A stretch of 64,000 bases of DNA from Clostridia bacterium (GTDB taxonomy: Bacteria; Bacillota; Clostridia; TANB77; CAG-465), in contig JAFWCU010000010.1 in the NCBI GenBank assembly GCA_017534305.1, positions 84,602-148,601 of the forward strand. Reading direction: 5' to 3'. A program made the translations under genes and the position numbers. Positions 17,782 to 25,437 of the stretch are shown in pieces. Below the pieces are notes generated by a model. That model was not told the DNA's origin, ran no database searches, and saw nothing but the letters and a program-made list of their open reading frames with translations. The number at the start of each line of letters is the position of its first letter. The first letter of the stretch is position 1.

Positions 17782-18846
17782 TTAGTTGTTGTTTATTTCT
17801 CTTAATGAAGATAGAGAAGCATTGTCTTTTATATATGTGTTTTTAGTTACATATGTATATGGTCCAACTACACAGTTGCTTCCAACAGATGCTCTATCTA
17901 ATTTAGAAGATTCAATAATTGTATTATCTCCAATAGTAGAAGAAATAATTGTTGAGTTTGGTCCGATTATACAGTTTTCTCCAATTATTGTTTCTCCTTG
18001 GATATTTGTTCCTGGATATATTATAGTATCTTTACCGATTGAAACGTCAAGTGAAATATATGTGTTATCTGGATCAATAAGAGTAACACCATTATCCATG
18101 TGTTTAATTCTGTTATCTCTTAATAATGTTTTAGTAACAATAGATAAGTCATTTCTTGAGTTAACACCTTGAGCTTCATCTGGGTTTTGTAGAGCATAAA
18201 CACCAATTCTACCACCTTTTTCAATAATGTAGTATGGTACGTCAGTGATGTAATACTCATTTTGTGCGTTTTTGTTATCTAGTTTTGCAAAAGTTTCTTT
18301 TAGGTGTTTACCTTTGAAACAATAAAGACCAATGTTAACTTCTTTAATTGCAAGTTCGTCTTCTGTACAATCTTTTTGTTCAACAATTTTAGAAAGATTT
18401 CCTTGTCTGTCTCTAACAATTCTACCATAAGCAGGTGTTTGTTCAAAAACAGCTGAAACTAAAGCACCATCATAATTACCCATTTCAAGGAATGAAATGA
18501 AAGAAGTAATAGTGTAAGGTGATACTAAAGGCATATCTCCATTTACTATTAAAACTAAATCATCGTCATTTATATAATCTTTTGCTTGCATTGCAGCATG
18601 TCCAGTACCTAATTGTTGTTCTTGGAAGATACATGTTACATTGTCTCTTGAAGCAAGATGAGCTTCAACATCTTCATGTTTATGTCCAACTATAACATAG
18701 ATATCATCAATATCTGCATCTTCACATGCATCACAAACATAGTCTATAATACATCTATCATAAACTTTGTGAAGAACCTTAGGTAGGTTAGATTTCATTC
18801 TTGTTCCTTTACCACCAGCTAATACTATAGCTTTAACTTTATTCAT
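17782..18846 (-). CDS. glmU: UDP-GlcNAc pyrophosphorylase, GlmU-like but short
   Basis: The first 230 residues are a complete nucleotidyltransferase (A-G-G-K-G-T-R-M-K near residue 11, Q-L-G-T-G-H-A near 78, N-G-D-M-P-L). It makes UDP-GlcNAc from GlcNAc-1-phosphate and UTP, feeding MurG and other pathways. A hexapeptide-repeat helix starts near residue 255 but stops at residue 354, where full GlmU (about 455 residues) continues into the acetyltransferase active site. So only the uridylyl transfer step is predicted from this polypeptide. It has a good AAGGAG site and leads an operon with the separate beta-helix gene. Confidence 0.85.
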   Translation of the reverse strand: MNKVKAIVLAGGKGTRMKSNLPKVLHKVYDRCIIDYVCDACEDADIDDIYVIVGHKHEDVEAHLASRDNVTCIFQEQQLGTGHAAMQAKDYINDDDLVLIVNGDMPLVSPYTITSFISFLEMGNYDGALVSAVFEQTPAYGRIVRDRQGNLSKIVEQKDCTEDELAIKEVNIGLYCFKGKHLKETFAKLDNKNAQNEYYITDVPYYIIEKGGRIGVYALQNPDEAQGVNSRNDLSIVTKTLLRDNRIKHMDNGVTLIDPDNTYISLDVSIGKDTIIYPGTNIQGETIIGENCIIGPNSTIISSTIGDNTIIESSKLDRASVGSNCVVGPYTYVTKNTYIKDNASLSSLREINNN

Positions 18847-18930
18847 AAATTAATCACTTCTCCTTAATTCAAGTTGTATATATCTACAACGCCATCATTG
18901 TATCATAAAGGGGGAGAAAAGTCAATTAAA

Positions 18931-18950
18931 GGACCAGATTGCTCTGGCCC
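18931..18950 (-). terminator. Probable terminator of rmuC
   Basis: An eight-base inverted repeat, GGGCCAGA/TCTGGTCC on the minus strand, with a TTGC/GCAA loop and only a short T tail (CTTTAATT). It is weaker than other terminators in the window. Confidence 0.5.
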
Positions 18951-18974
18951 ATTTTTGACATTATTTTTAAAATA

Positions 18975-20258
18975 TTATTCTTCATCTTCAACGTTGTAAT
19001 CTTCGGCTTCTACAACACTATCTGTAAGTGCAGCGTCTAAGCCATAAAACTCATCTTCATCTGCAACAGGAAGTGCAACAACATCTTTAAGTTTTCTTTG
19101 TATAACTCTAGTTTTAGTACTTGCTTTAGCCATTGTATTTCCAATTTCTTGTAGCTTTTTATTTGTTTTATCTAGTAAATCTCCAAATTTTTCAAATTCA
19201 GATTTAACTGTACCAAGTAGGCTCCAAACTTCACTTGAACGTTTTTCAATAGCAAGTGTTCTAAAGCCCATTTGTAATGAGTTAAGAAGAGCTACAAATG
19301 TTGTAGGACCAGATACAACAACTCTATATTTTTGAGATAATGTTTCAATTAATGCAGTATTTTTTAATACTTCACAATATAGTGATTCAGTAGGTAGGAA
19401 CATTATACCAAAGTCTGTTGTATATGGTGTTTCAATGTATTTATCATGAATATCTTTTGCAAATAATTTAATTGAATTTTCAAGACTTTTTCTTGCATCA
19501 GTAATTGCATCAATATCTCCAAGTTCTTCACTATCAACAAGTCTTCTATAATCTTCAACAGGAAATTTAGAATCAACAGGAAGTAGAACACTTTCGCCAT
19601 CTCCTTTTCCTGGTAGTTTAATAGCAAACTCAACAAATTCTGTAGCATTAGGCTTAGTTTTTGCACTCTTAATATATTGATCTGGAGTCATATATTCTTC
19701 TAATATATTTCCAAGTTCGATTTCACCCCAAGTACCACGTGCTTTTACATTAGTAAATATTTTCTTTAAGTCTCCAACACCTTGTGCAAGATTTTGCATT
19801 TCACCTAAACCTTTATATACAGATTCAAGTCTATCGTTAACTATTTTGAAAGATTCTCCAAGTCTTTGCTCTAAAGTACCTTGTAGCTTTTCATCTACTG
19901 TAACACGCATTTTTTCTAGTTTTTCTGCGTTGTCTTTTTGCATATATAATAATCTTCCTTCAACAGTTTCACGAATTTTTTCTAGTTTTTCCTCTGTAGA
20001 TTTACGAGTATTATCTAGTTTTTGCTCATTAATTTGTGTTAGATTAGTAAGCATTTGATATTGAGTATTACCATTTTCATTAATCTTTGTACCTAGATTA
20101 TTTAAGATATCATCTCTTGTTTGATTTAGCATGTGATCAAAATCTCGTCTAAGATCATCTATATCATCAGATTTACCTTTTAAACCTATTAATAATACAA
20201 CTACAAATATTAAAAGTACTATAATAATAGCACACAAAATTATTACTGTTAAATTCAT
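18975..20258 (-). CDS. rmuC: DNA recombination protein RmuC
   Basis: It has 427 residues: one N-terminal membrane helix, a coiled coil of about 120 residues (repeated E-K-L-E-K-I-R/M-R units), then the RmuC nuclease-like core with K-A-R-G-T-W-G-E-I-E-L-G-N-I-L-E, L-P-V-D-S-K-F-P-V-E-D-Y and F-L-P-T-E-S-L-Y. RmuC limits DNA inversions at short inverted repeats in E. coli; the core is related to PD-(D/E)XK nucleases. The tail of about 45 residues is acidic. The start ATG follows GTGAGG. It is transcribed away from the tRNA-Leu. Confidence 0.93.
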   Translation of the reverse strand: MNLTVIILCAIIIVLLIFVVVLLIGLKGKSDDIDDLRRDFDHMLNQTRDDILNNLGTKINENGNTQYQMLTNLTQINEQKLDNTRKSTEEKLEKIRETVEGRLLYMQKDNAEKLEKMRVTVDEKLQGTLEQRLGESFKIVNDRLESVYKGLGEMQNLAQGVGDLKKIFTNVKARGTWGEIELGNILEEYMTPDQYIKSAKTKPNATEFVEFAIKLPGKGDGESVLLPVDSKFPVEDYRRLVDSEELGDIDAITDARKSLENSIKLFAKDIHDKYIETPYTTDFGIMFLPTESLYCEVLKNTALIETLSQKYRVVVSGPTTFVALLNSLQMGFRTLAIEKRSSEVWSLLGTVKSEFEKFGDLLDKTNKKLQEIGNTMAKASTKTRVIQRKLKDVVALPVADEDEFYGLDAALTDSVVEAEDYNVEDEE

Positions 20259-20403
20259 ATATTTACCTCACTTCTTTACGAAAAAATTATAACAAAAGAA
20301 CAAAAGTTTGTCAATTCAAAAAATGACCAAAAACTTCAAAGATATAGAGGCCGTAAGAAAGAAAATTATTTTTTAAAACAAGAGATTTTTTTAACAAAAA
20401 CTA

Positions 20404-20432
20404 TTGACAAACCATTTACTTAGTGGTATTAT
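20404..20432 (+). promoter_or_regulatory. Promoter of tRNA-Leu
   Basis: TTGACA at 20404-20409, 17-base spacer, TATTAT at 20427-20432 preceded by TGG. An alternative TATAAT at 20430-20435 would need a 20-base spacer. Confidence 0.75.
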
Positions 20433-20445
20433 AATACACGTAGTT

Positions 20446-20530
20446 GCGGGTATGGTGGAATTGGCAGACACGTCGGTCTTAGAAGCCGATGCCGCGAGGC
20501 GTGAAGGTTCAAGTCCTTTTACCCGCACCA
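20446..20530 (+). tRNA. tRNA-Leu, anticodon TAG
   Basis: Class II tRNA of 85 bases with a long variable arm. The acceptor stem GCGGGTA/TACCCGC closes it, the anticodon stem TCGGT/GCCGA carries the loop CTTAGAA, and the anticodon TAG is at 20480-20482. The 3' CCA is encoded. The T arm has the usual GGTTCAAGTCC. It reads CUA and related leucine codons. Confidence 0.96.
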
Positions 20531-20537
20531 CATTAAG

Positions 20538-20567
20538 ACAAGTAAATTTTAATTTGCTTGTTTTTTT
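20538..20567 (+). terminator. First terminator after tRNA-Leu
   Basis: ACAAGTAAATT pairs with AATTTGCTTGT (one G-T pair), followed by a run of T. Confidence 0.85.
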
Positions 20568-20599
20568 AATGAATCTTTTACAAACCATAATTAAAACTT

Positions 20600-20626
20600 A
20601 GACTGGATAATCCAGTCTTTTTTTTT
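20600..20626 (+). terminator. Second, tandem terminator after tRNA-Leu
   Basis: AGACTGGA pairs with TCCAGTCT across a TAA loop, followed by nine T. It is a back-up terminator 33 bases beyond the first; no gene lies between them. Confidence 0.85.
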
Positions 20627-20704
20627 ATGCATAAAAATAATGAAGAAAAATATATAAAATGTATGAATAATTATTATAACAATATTTATTATTTTTCATA
20701 TTAA

Positions 20705-20713
20705 TGATATAAT
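20705..20713 (+). promoter_or_regulatory. Extended -10 element for the bactofilin-like gene
   Basis: TGA followed by TATAAT at 20708-20713, with no clear -35 in the AT-rich DNA upstream. Confidence 0.45.
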
Positions 20714-20741
20714 TACAATGATTGAAAGGGAGGATTTATTT

Positions 20742-21935
20742 ATGAAAAATAAATTACTAAAAATTATTGCTGTTTTTGCTATATTTGCAGTAGTATTTGT
20801 AGCAGGAAATACAATAGTACGTGCAGATGAAGCAGAAGAAAATCTACTAATTAGTCCATCATTAATATCTCAAAGAGAAATGATAGACAATGATTATTTT
20901 TATGCAGACCAAAATGTAACTGTAGAAAATAAAGTAATAGATGGAAATGCATTTATTGCTGGTAAAGACGTAGATGTTAAAAACATTACAGTAAATGGTA
21001 GCATTGCAGTAGCTGGTCAAGATGTAAAACTTGAAAATGTAACTGTATCTGGAGATATCTTTGTTGCAGGGCAAGAAGTTAAAGTTGAAACTTCAAGTGC
21101 TAAAAACTTATACGCTGCAGCTCAAGATGTTAAAATTTCTGAGGAAACTATAATATCAAGAGATTCATATGTAGCTGGAAGTAATGTTAAATTTAATGCA
21201 AACTCAGATGTACTATCTATAGGAGCAAACCTAGTAGAAATTGGTGAAAATGCAGTAATAAGAGAACTTAGAGGTGAAACAGGTGAAGAGGCAACTATTG
21301 CAAGTGGTGCAAATGTTGTTGAAAATCTATTAAAACTAGTAGAAAAAAGTGAAGAAGTAGTAGAAGAAGCTCATAAAGCTGTTGTTACAGCAACTATATT
21401 TAAAATAATTAGAGATATATTAACTACTTTTGTAATGGCTTTAATTATATCTTATATTGTTTCAAAATCTAGCAAAAAAGAAAGAATCCAAAAATACACT
21501 GGAGAAAAGATTGCTCTAAACGCTCTTCTTGGACTAGGATTAATATTTGGAGTAGTTCTTGCAGCTATTATAATGTTTATTACAATAATACTAATTCCAG
21601 TAGGTGTTGTTGCAATATTAGGATATATTGTAATGCTAATATGTGCAACTGCAATGGGAACTACAGTAATTGCTATTAAACTTCTAAAAGACAAAGAATT
21701 AAGCACTAAAAACATTATTCTTTGGTCTTTACTAGTAGCTGCAATATTATTTGTAGTTAAATTTGTTCCAATTGTTGGGGGACTAATTGGATTTGTAGTT
21801 ACTCTAATAGGAATTGGAACAATAGCTGATCTTCTATTTGGTAAAGATAAAAAAGAAAATAAAGTTGAAGTTGTTGAAACTAAAACTGAACCAATAGTTG
21901 TAGAAGAAAAAGCTGAAGAAAAAACAGAAGAATAA
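20742..21935 (+). CDS. Exported beta-helix (bactofilin-like) protein with C-terminal membrane helices
   Basis: A signal peptide (residues 1-28, ending near V-R-A-D-E) is followed by about 150 residues of short repeats with N-A-F-I-A-G-K-D-V and S-I-A-V-A-G-Q-D-V type units, predicted to form a right-handed or bactofilin-like beta helix outside the cell. Four to five membrane helices follow (residues about 225-370), then an acidic tail of E-E-K-A-E-E-K-T-E-E type. Several Firmicutes have such polymer-forming-like membrane proteins of unknown role. The start at 20742 has GGGAGG 8 bases upstream; the frame is open 24 bases earlier but without a site. Confidence 0.7.
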   Translation: MKNKLLKIIAVFAIFAVVFVAGNTIVRADEAEENLLISPSLISQREMIDNDYFYADQNVTVENKVIDGNAFIAGKDVDVKNITVNGSIAVAGQDVKLENVTVSGDIFVAGQEVKVETSSAKNLYAAAQDVKISEETIISRDSYVAGSNVKFNANSDVLSIGANLVEIGENAVIRELRGETGEEATIASGANVVENLLKLVEKSEEVVEEAHKAVVTATIFKIIRDILTTFVMALIISYIVSKSSKKERIQKYTGEKIALNALLGLGLIFGVVLAAIIMFITIILIPVGVVAILGYIVMLICATAMGTTVIAIKLLKDKELSTKNIILWSLLVAAILFVVKFVPIVGGLIGFVVTLIGIGTIADLLFGKDKKENKVEVVETKTEPIVVEEKAEEKTEE

Positions 21936-21956
21936 TTCAATACAGAACTAAAATAT

Positions 21957-21987
21957 AGAGTCTAACATAAGTTAGGCTCTTTTATTT
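21957..21987 (+). terminator. Intrinsic terminator
   Basis: AGAGTCTAAC pairs with GTTAGGCTCT (one G-T pair) over an ATAA loop, then TTTATTT. Confidence 0.83.
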
Positions 21988-22014
21988 GACAATTTTACAT
22001 AAAAATAGTATAAT
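21986..22014 (+). promoter_or_regulatory. Consensus sigma-A promoter for the 236-residue unknown protein
   Basis: TTGACA at 21986-21991, 17-base spacer, TATAAT at 22009-22014. It is the best consensus match of a protein-coding gene in the window, and it overlaps the T tail of the preceding terminator. Confidence 0.8.
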
Positions 22015-22022
22015 GCTCGTGT

Positions 22023-22063
22023 ACATAAAAGTGAGAAAGGAGCTAGATTTAGCAACTTTATGT
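22023..22063 (+). repeat. Inverted repeat in an untranslated leader
   Basis: ACATAAAAGT at 22023-22032 pairs with ACTTTATGT at 22055-22063 (one bulged A). It lies just after the expected transcription start, so it would form a 5' stem-loop in the mRNA. It is not followed by a T run and no known riboswitch core was recognised. Confidence 0.45.
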
Positions 22064-22097
22064 CCAAAAGATAATTATTGAAGGAGGAGATTTAATT

Positions 22098-22808
22098 ATG
22101 ATGATTAAAGCAAAGTATTTGTTTTATGAAAAACCAGATTTTAAAAAGGAGTATAGCCAATTTTTAGTACAAATAGAAAATGATGGATTTGTCAAAAGAG
22201 GAATAATGGAGTTTGACACCAAGAAAAAATCATTCATTGCAGACTTCAATTGTAATCTTACTAAAGGCGAAGAACTAGTTCTTGCAACTGAGACTTTATA
22301 CGAGATTGGTAAAAGATATTATTACTACATTAAGAAGAATGGTTATGCACAGGAATTTGAAATTGAGCATTTTAAGTTTATAGATAAAAGTGATCTACCT
22401 GTTGATGTTAAATATGATAGTAACTATACTGAAGTGTTTGAAGAATTAGCAGTAGATTTATGGGAGTTTGTAACAGGCAACTTTGAAGAATTAATATACA
22501 ATGATACTAGAGGAGCAAAATTAATTAGAGCAATAAAATTGGATGCAATGTATATTAAAAATGAAGTAACTGTTCTACAATGTGAAAATCTTTTAAAAGA
22601 TACAACTAAAATATATAATTGCAAAAAAGATGAACTAGAACTATATCTAAGCATAATATTCAATTTTATTGCAAATTATAAATTGAATGTAGAAGTATTT
22701 GATATCGTAAGAAAAAGAGACTATGATGGAAAATACACTCAAGCTATATTCTTAAATGATGAAAGACATTTTCCTAAAAAAGAAGAAATAAAAAAGACTA
22801 AAGAGTAA
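22098..22808 (+). CDS. Hypothetical protein
   Basis: A 236-residue soluble protein without signal peptide or membrane segments, which I do not recognise. The N-terminal half is beta-rich (F-L-V-Q-I-E-N-D-G-F-V-K-R-G-I-M-E-F) and the C-terminal half helical and acidic. It has a consensus promoter, a leader of about 80 bases with a stem-loop, and a GGAGGAG site, which suggests high expression. It is monocistronic and convergent with nth. Confidence 0.7.
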   Translation: MMIKAKYLFYEKPDFKKEYSQFLVQIENDGFVKRGIMEFDTKKKSFIADFNCNLTKGEELVLATETLYEIGKRYYYYIKKNGYAQEFEIEHFKFIDKSDLPVDVKYDSNYTEVFEELAVDLWEFVTGNFEELIYNDTRGAKLIRAIKLDAMYIKNEVTVLQCENLLKDTTKIYNCKKDELELYLSIIFNFIANYKLNVEVFDIVRKRDYDGKYTQAIFLNDERHFPKKEEIKKTKE

Positions 22809-22828
22809 TTCTTTAGTCATTTTTTTTG
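22796..22828. terminator. Bidirectional terminator
   Basis: GACTAAAG pairs with CTTTAGTC, with a T run on the plus side (22820-22828) and a matching run on the minus side. The stop codons of both convergent genes lie in it. Confidence 0.82.
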
Positions 22829-23460
22829 CACATGGTGTTAATTGGACACTCATCACATTGAGGTCTATTTGCAATACATTTTTGTCTTCCATGTAAAACT
22901 AATACGTGATTTAAATCTACCCAGTATTTTTTATCTAATAGTTTAAGTAAATCTTTTTCAATTTCTATTGGATTTTTACCATTAGATAACCCAATTTTTC
23001 TTGAAATACGTGTAACATGAGTGTCTACTGCAATCCCTTCGCATTTACCAAAACCTTCTAACATAATAATGTTTGCAGATTTTCTTCCAATTCCACGAAG
23101 CTTTTGAAGTTTATCTATATCACAAGGAAGTGTGCCTCCAAATTCATCAATTGTAATTCTTGCAGTCTCTTTAATAGATACTGCTTTGTTGTTATAAAAG
23201 CCACAAGGCTTAACAATTTTTTTAATATCTTCAAGTTTAGCATTCTTTAATGATTCTATTGTAGGATATTTTTTAAAAAGTATTGGTGTAGTAGCATTAA
23301 CTCTTTCGTCTGTACATTGTGCAGCAAGAATAAGAGCTATAGCAAGTTGAAATGGTGTTTCAAAATGAAGACCAACTTCTTGTCCTTTATATTCATCTAT
23401 TATTATTTTAACAATTTCTTCGGCTTGAGCCTTAGTTTGTCTTTTATACTTTTTATTCAC
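22813..23460 (-). CDS. nth: Endonuclease III (DNA glycosylase/AP lyase)
   Basis: Base-excision repair enzyme for oxidised pyrimidines. The helix-hairpin-helix L-R-G-I-G-R-K-S-A-N-I-I contains the catalytic lysine, and the catalytic aspartate sits in V-D-T-H-V-T-R. The C-terminus has the four cysteines of the [4Fe-4S] cluster spaced C-x6-C-x2-C-x5-C. The GTG at 23460 has AAAGGA about nine bases upstream; the ATG at 23469 abuts that site directly, so GTG is preferred, but the alternative adds only three residues. Confidence 0.94.
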   Translation of the reverse strand: MNKKYKRQTKAQAEEIVKIIIDEYKGQEVGLHFETPFQLAIALILAAQCTDERVNATTPILFKKYPTIESLKNAKLEDIKKIVKPCGFYNNKAVSIKETARITIDEFGGTLPCDIDKLQKLRGIGRKSANIIMLEGFGKCEGIAVDTHVTRISRKIGLSNGKNPIEIEKDLLKLLDKKYWVDLNHVLVLHGRQKCIANRPQCDECPINTMCKKND

Positions 23461-23537
23461 AATAATCATTCCTTTTCATAGTATATAGTAGTCATTTTAC
23501 AACAATTTGTAACTAATGTCAAAAAGGAGGATAAAGT

Positions 23538-23690
23538 ATGTTTACTAGTGGTTTTAAAAAGACAATTGGACTATTTTTACTTGCTTTTGGAGTGGGTATA
23601 GGTGTAAGCTTAGCGCTACCTTCTTGGGGATGGGTTGCAATTTGTGCAATAGCTATTGGTATATTTGGAATAACATGGCTATTTTGTTAG
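23538..23690 (+). CDS. Small membrane protein of 50 residues
   Basis: An ATG seven bases after AAAGGAGG opens a 50-codon frame. The product has a short basic start (F-K-K-T) and two hydrophobic stretches separated by a Pro-Ser-Trp-Gly-Trp turn, ending in W-L-F-C. Similar small membrane proteins are, to my knowledge, common in clostridial genomes but unnamed. It overlaps the ribosome site of the next tiny gene, so the two are probably one transcript. Confidence 0.65.
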   Translation: MFTSGFKKTIGLFLLAFGVGIGVSLALPSWGWVAICAIAIGIFGITWLFC

Positions 23691-23699
23691 GAGGTAGAA

Positions 23700-23768
23700 A
23701 TGAAAGTTGTAGTATATAAACCTGGAAAATTTATGAAAATGATATTAAAAACTATATTTAAAATGTAA
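23700..23768 (+). CDS. spoVM: Probable SpoVM, 22-residue amphipathic peptide
   Basis: An ATG five bases after AGGAGG opens a 22-codon frame beginning M-K-V-V-V-Y-K-P-G-K-F. SpoVM of Bacillus (26 residues) begins M-K-F-Y-T-I-K-L-P-K-F and binds the convex forespore membrane, recruiting SpoIVA. Length, the K-[LP]-[PG]-K-F core and the following alternation of basic and hydrophobic residues (M-K-M-I-L-K-T-I-F-K) agree. The proline is one position earlier than in Bacillus. spoIVA is in the same window, which supports the call. A chance ORF this short remains possible, but the ribosome site is excellent. Confidence 0.6.
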   Translation: MKVVVYKPGKFMKMILKTIFKM

Positions 23769-23778
23769 AATAAACGAG

Positions 23779-23807
23779 TTGAAATAAAGTAAAAATTCTA
23801 GTATAAT
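23779..23807 (+). promoter_or_regulatory. sigma-A promoter of the patatin gene
   Basis: TTGAAA at 23779-23784, 17-base spacer, TATAAT at 23802-23807. Confidence 0.7.
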
Positions 23808-23843
23808 AATCTCGTAATAACAAATGTTATGAGGTGATTAAAT

Positions 23844-25022
23844 ATGAAAAGAAGTTATGGGCTTGTTCTTGCAGGCGGTGGCACAAAAGGTGCATACGAA
23901 GTAGGAGCATGGAAAGCTTTAAAGGAACTTGGTGTAGATATAACAGCAATTGTTGGTACATCTATTGGTGCAATAAATGGAGCTCTATTTTTACAGAATG
24001 ATTTTGATAAAGTTATGGAATTATATGACAATATAAAATTTGAAGACTTAGTTAAAATCTCTGAAGACAACAAAATGAGCGAAGGAAGTATTTTTAGTGC
24101 TGCAAACATATTAAAATTTACAAAAGAATTTGCTAAAAATAAAGGACTAGAAAATACACCAATGCGTGAACTAATGGATAAATACATCGACGTGGATAAA
24201 GTGTATAACTCAAAAGTTTCATATGGTATGGTAACTACAGCACTTGATAAAAAAGAACAAACAATAGAAGTATTTAAAGAAGATATAGATAAGTCTCAAC
24301 TTTATGATTATATTCTAGCTTCTGCTTGTTTTCCAATTTTTAAACCACAACAAATAGGAGACAAAAAATACCTAGATGGTGGAGTGGTAGATAATGTTCC
24401 AATTAATATGCTACTAAATAAAGGATACAAAGATATAATAGTTGTAGATATTTCAAGTGCAGGTATTAAAAGAAAACTAATAAATAGTAAAGATGCATAT
24501 ATAAAGATAATAAAGCCAAATGAAGAACTTGGTGGACCATTTGATTTTGATAAAGCTCGTATAAAGAAAAACATTAAAATGGGATATTTAGATACAATGA
24601 AATCTTTTAACAAGCTACAAGGTCATTACTATTATTTTGATACTAAAGACTTTGAAGGTTTCTTAGATATATTTAATTTGAGAACAATCTATGGATTAGA
24701 GCTTGCTGCAAAGCTTTATGGAATAGAATTATATAAAGTATACAGCTATAGTGAATTTGTTGCTAAACTATATACAACACATAAAGAATATGAAAAAGAG
24801 TATCAAAAAATGAAAAAGAGTGTAGGAGATATTTTTGCACACATGAAATCATCTAAAAATAAGCAAGATCTTTTAAATAAAGGATTAGGTTTATGCTTTT
24901 TCATGGATATGATAACTTCTCAGCCTAAATACAGTAAAATGGGAATAGTAGATAAATATTTTTCAGAGTATAAAGAGGCTGGAGCAGCTATGGTAGAATT
25001 ACTAGACTATATGAAAGAATAA
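23844..25022 (+). CDS. Patatin-like phospholipase
   Basis: A 392-residue serine acyl hydrolase. The oxyanion hole A-G-G-G-T-K-G-A-Y lies at residues about 10-18, the nucleophile elbow G-T-S-I-G near residue 40, and the catalytic aspartate in L-D-G-G-V-V-D-N-V-P near residue 177. No signal peptide is seen, so it is probably cytoplasmic or loosely membrane-bound. The C-terminal 150 residues are helical and not part of the catalytic core. It probably acts on membrane lipids; substrate unknown. It is a single-gene unit between its own promoter and terminator. Confidence 0.88.
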   Translation: MKRSYGLVLAGGGTKGAYEVGAWKALKELGVDITAIVGTSIGAINGALFLQNDFDKVMELYDNIKFEDLVKISEDNKMSEGSIFSAANILKFTKEFAKNKGLENTPMRELMDKYIDVDKVYNSKVSYGMVTTALDKKEQTIEVFKEDIDKSQLYDYILASACFPIFKPQQIGDKKYLDGGVVDNVPINMLLNKGYKDIIVVDISSAGIKRKLINSKDAYIKIIKPNEELGGPFDFDKARIKKNIKMGYLDTMKSFNKLQGHYYYFDTKDFEGFLDIFNLRTIYGLELAAKLYGIELYKVYSYSEFVAKLYTTHKEYEKEYQKMKKSVGDIFAHMKSSKNKQDLLNKGLGLCFFMDMITSQPKYSKMGIVDKYFSEYKEAGAAMVELLDYMKE

Positions 25023-25026
25023 AAAA

Positions 25027-25052
25027 GAGAAGAGGGTGACCTCTTCTTTTTT
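25027..25052 (+). terminator. Intrinsic terminator of the patatin gene
   Basis: GAAGAGG pairs with CCTCTTC over GTGA, followed by TTTTTT. Confidence 0.85.
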
Positions 25053-25055
25053 ACG

Positions 25056-25087
25056 CATAAAAAAACTTGGAAATAAATCCAAGTTAA
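25056..25087 (-). terminator. Intrinsic terminator of rpmB
   Basis: Minus-strand hairpin AACTTGG/CCAAGTT with an eight-base loop, followed by seven T. Confidence 0.8.
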
Positions 25088-25103
25088 TCTATTTAAGTTA
25101 AAA

Positions 25104-25289
25104 TTATGCTCTTTCTACTTTTCCACTTCTTAAACATCTAGTACATACATTCATTTTTTTAGGTGTTCCGTCAACGTTAACTTTTACTGATTGTACGTTT
25201 GGTTTAAAAGTTCTAGAAGTTCTTCTGTGTGAGTGAGATACTTGCATTTGGTAGTTAACTTCTTTTTCACATATTTCGCATTTTGCCAT
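25104..25289 (-). CDS. rpmB: 50S ribosomal protein L28
   Basis: 61 residues starting M-A-K-C-E-I-C. It keeps the C-x2-C and a second C-x2-C pair (V-C-T-R-C), so it is the zinc-binding form, plus the S-H-S-H-R-R-T core and the R-T-F-K-P-N segment. The ATG at 25289 follows AAAGGAGG by eight bases; an in-frame ATG 36 bases upstream is not needed. Monocistronic, as is common for rpmB in clostridia. Confidence 0.96.
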   Translation of the reverse strand: MAKCEICEKEVNYQMQVSHSHRRTSRTFKPNVQSVKVNVDGTPKKMNVCTRCLRSGKVERA

Positions 25290-25372
25290 TTTGAAACGCC
25301 TCCTTTTTTGTTTCGAATAATTCAATTACTCGTATATTTTAACATAATTATTTTAAAATATCAAGTATTTAA

Positions 25373-25406
25373 TAAAAAAATAGAGTAATTTTAAAAATTA
25401 CCCTAT
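25373..25406 (-). terminator. Intrinsic terminator of pyk
   Basis: Minus-strand 13-base inverted repeat (ATAGGGTAATTTT with one G-T pair), followed by a T run of seven. Confidence 0.83.
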
Positions 25407-25437
25407 CTTTCTATATAACTAAAATTATATTTTGAGA

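Noticed and set aside
22015..22097. Riboswitch in the leader of the 236-residue protein
   Set aside because: Only one simple stem-loop is visible, with no conserved aptamer core or terminator that I recognise.
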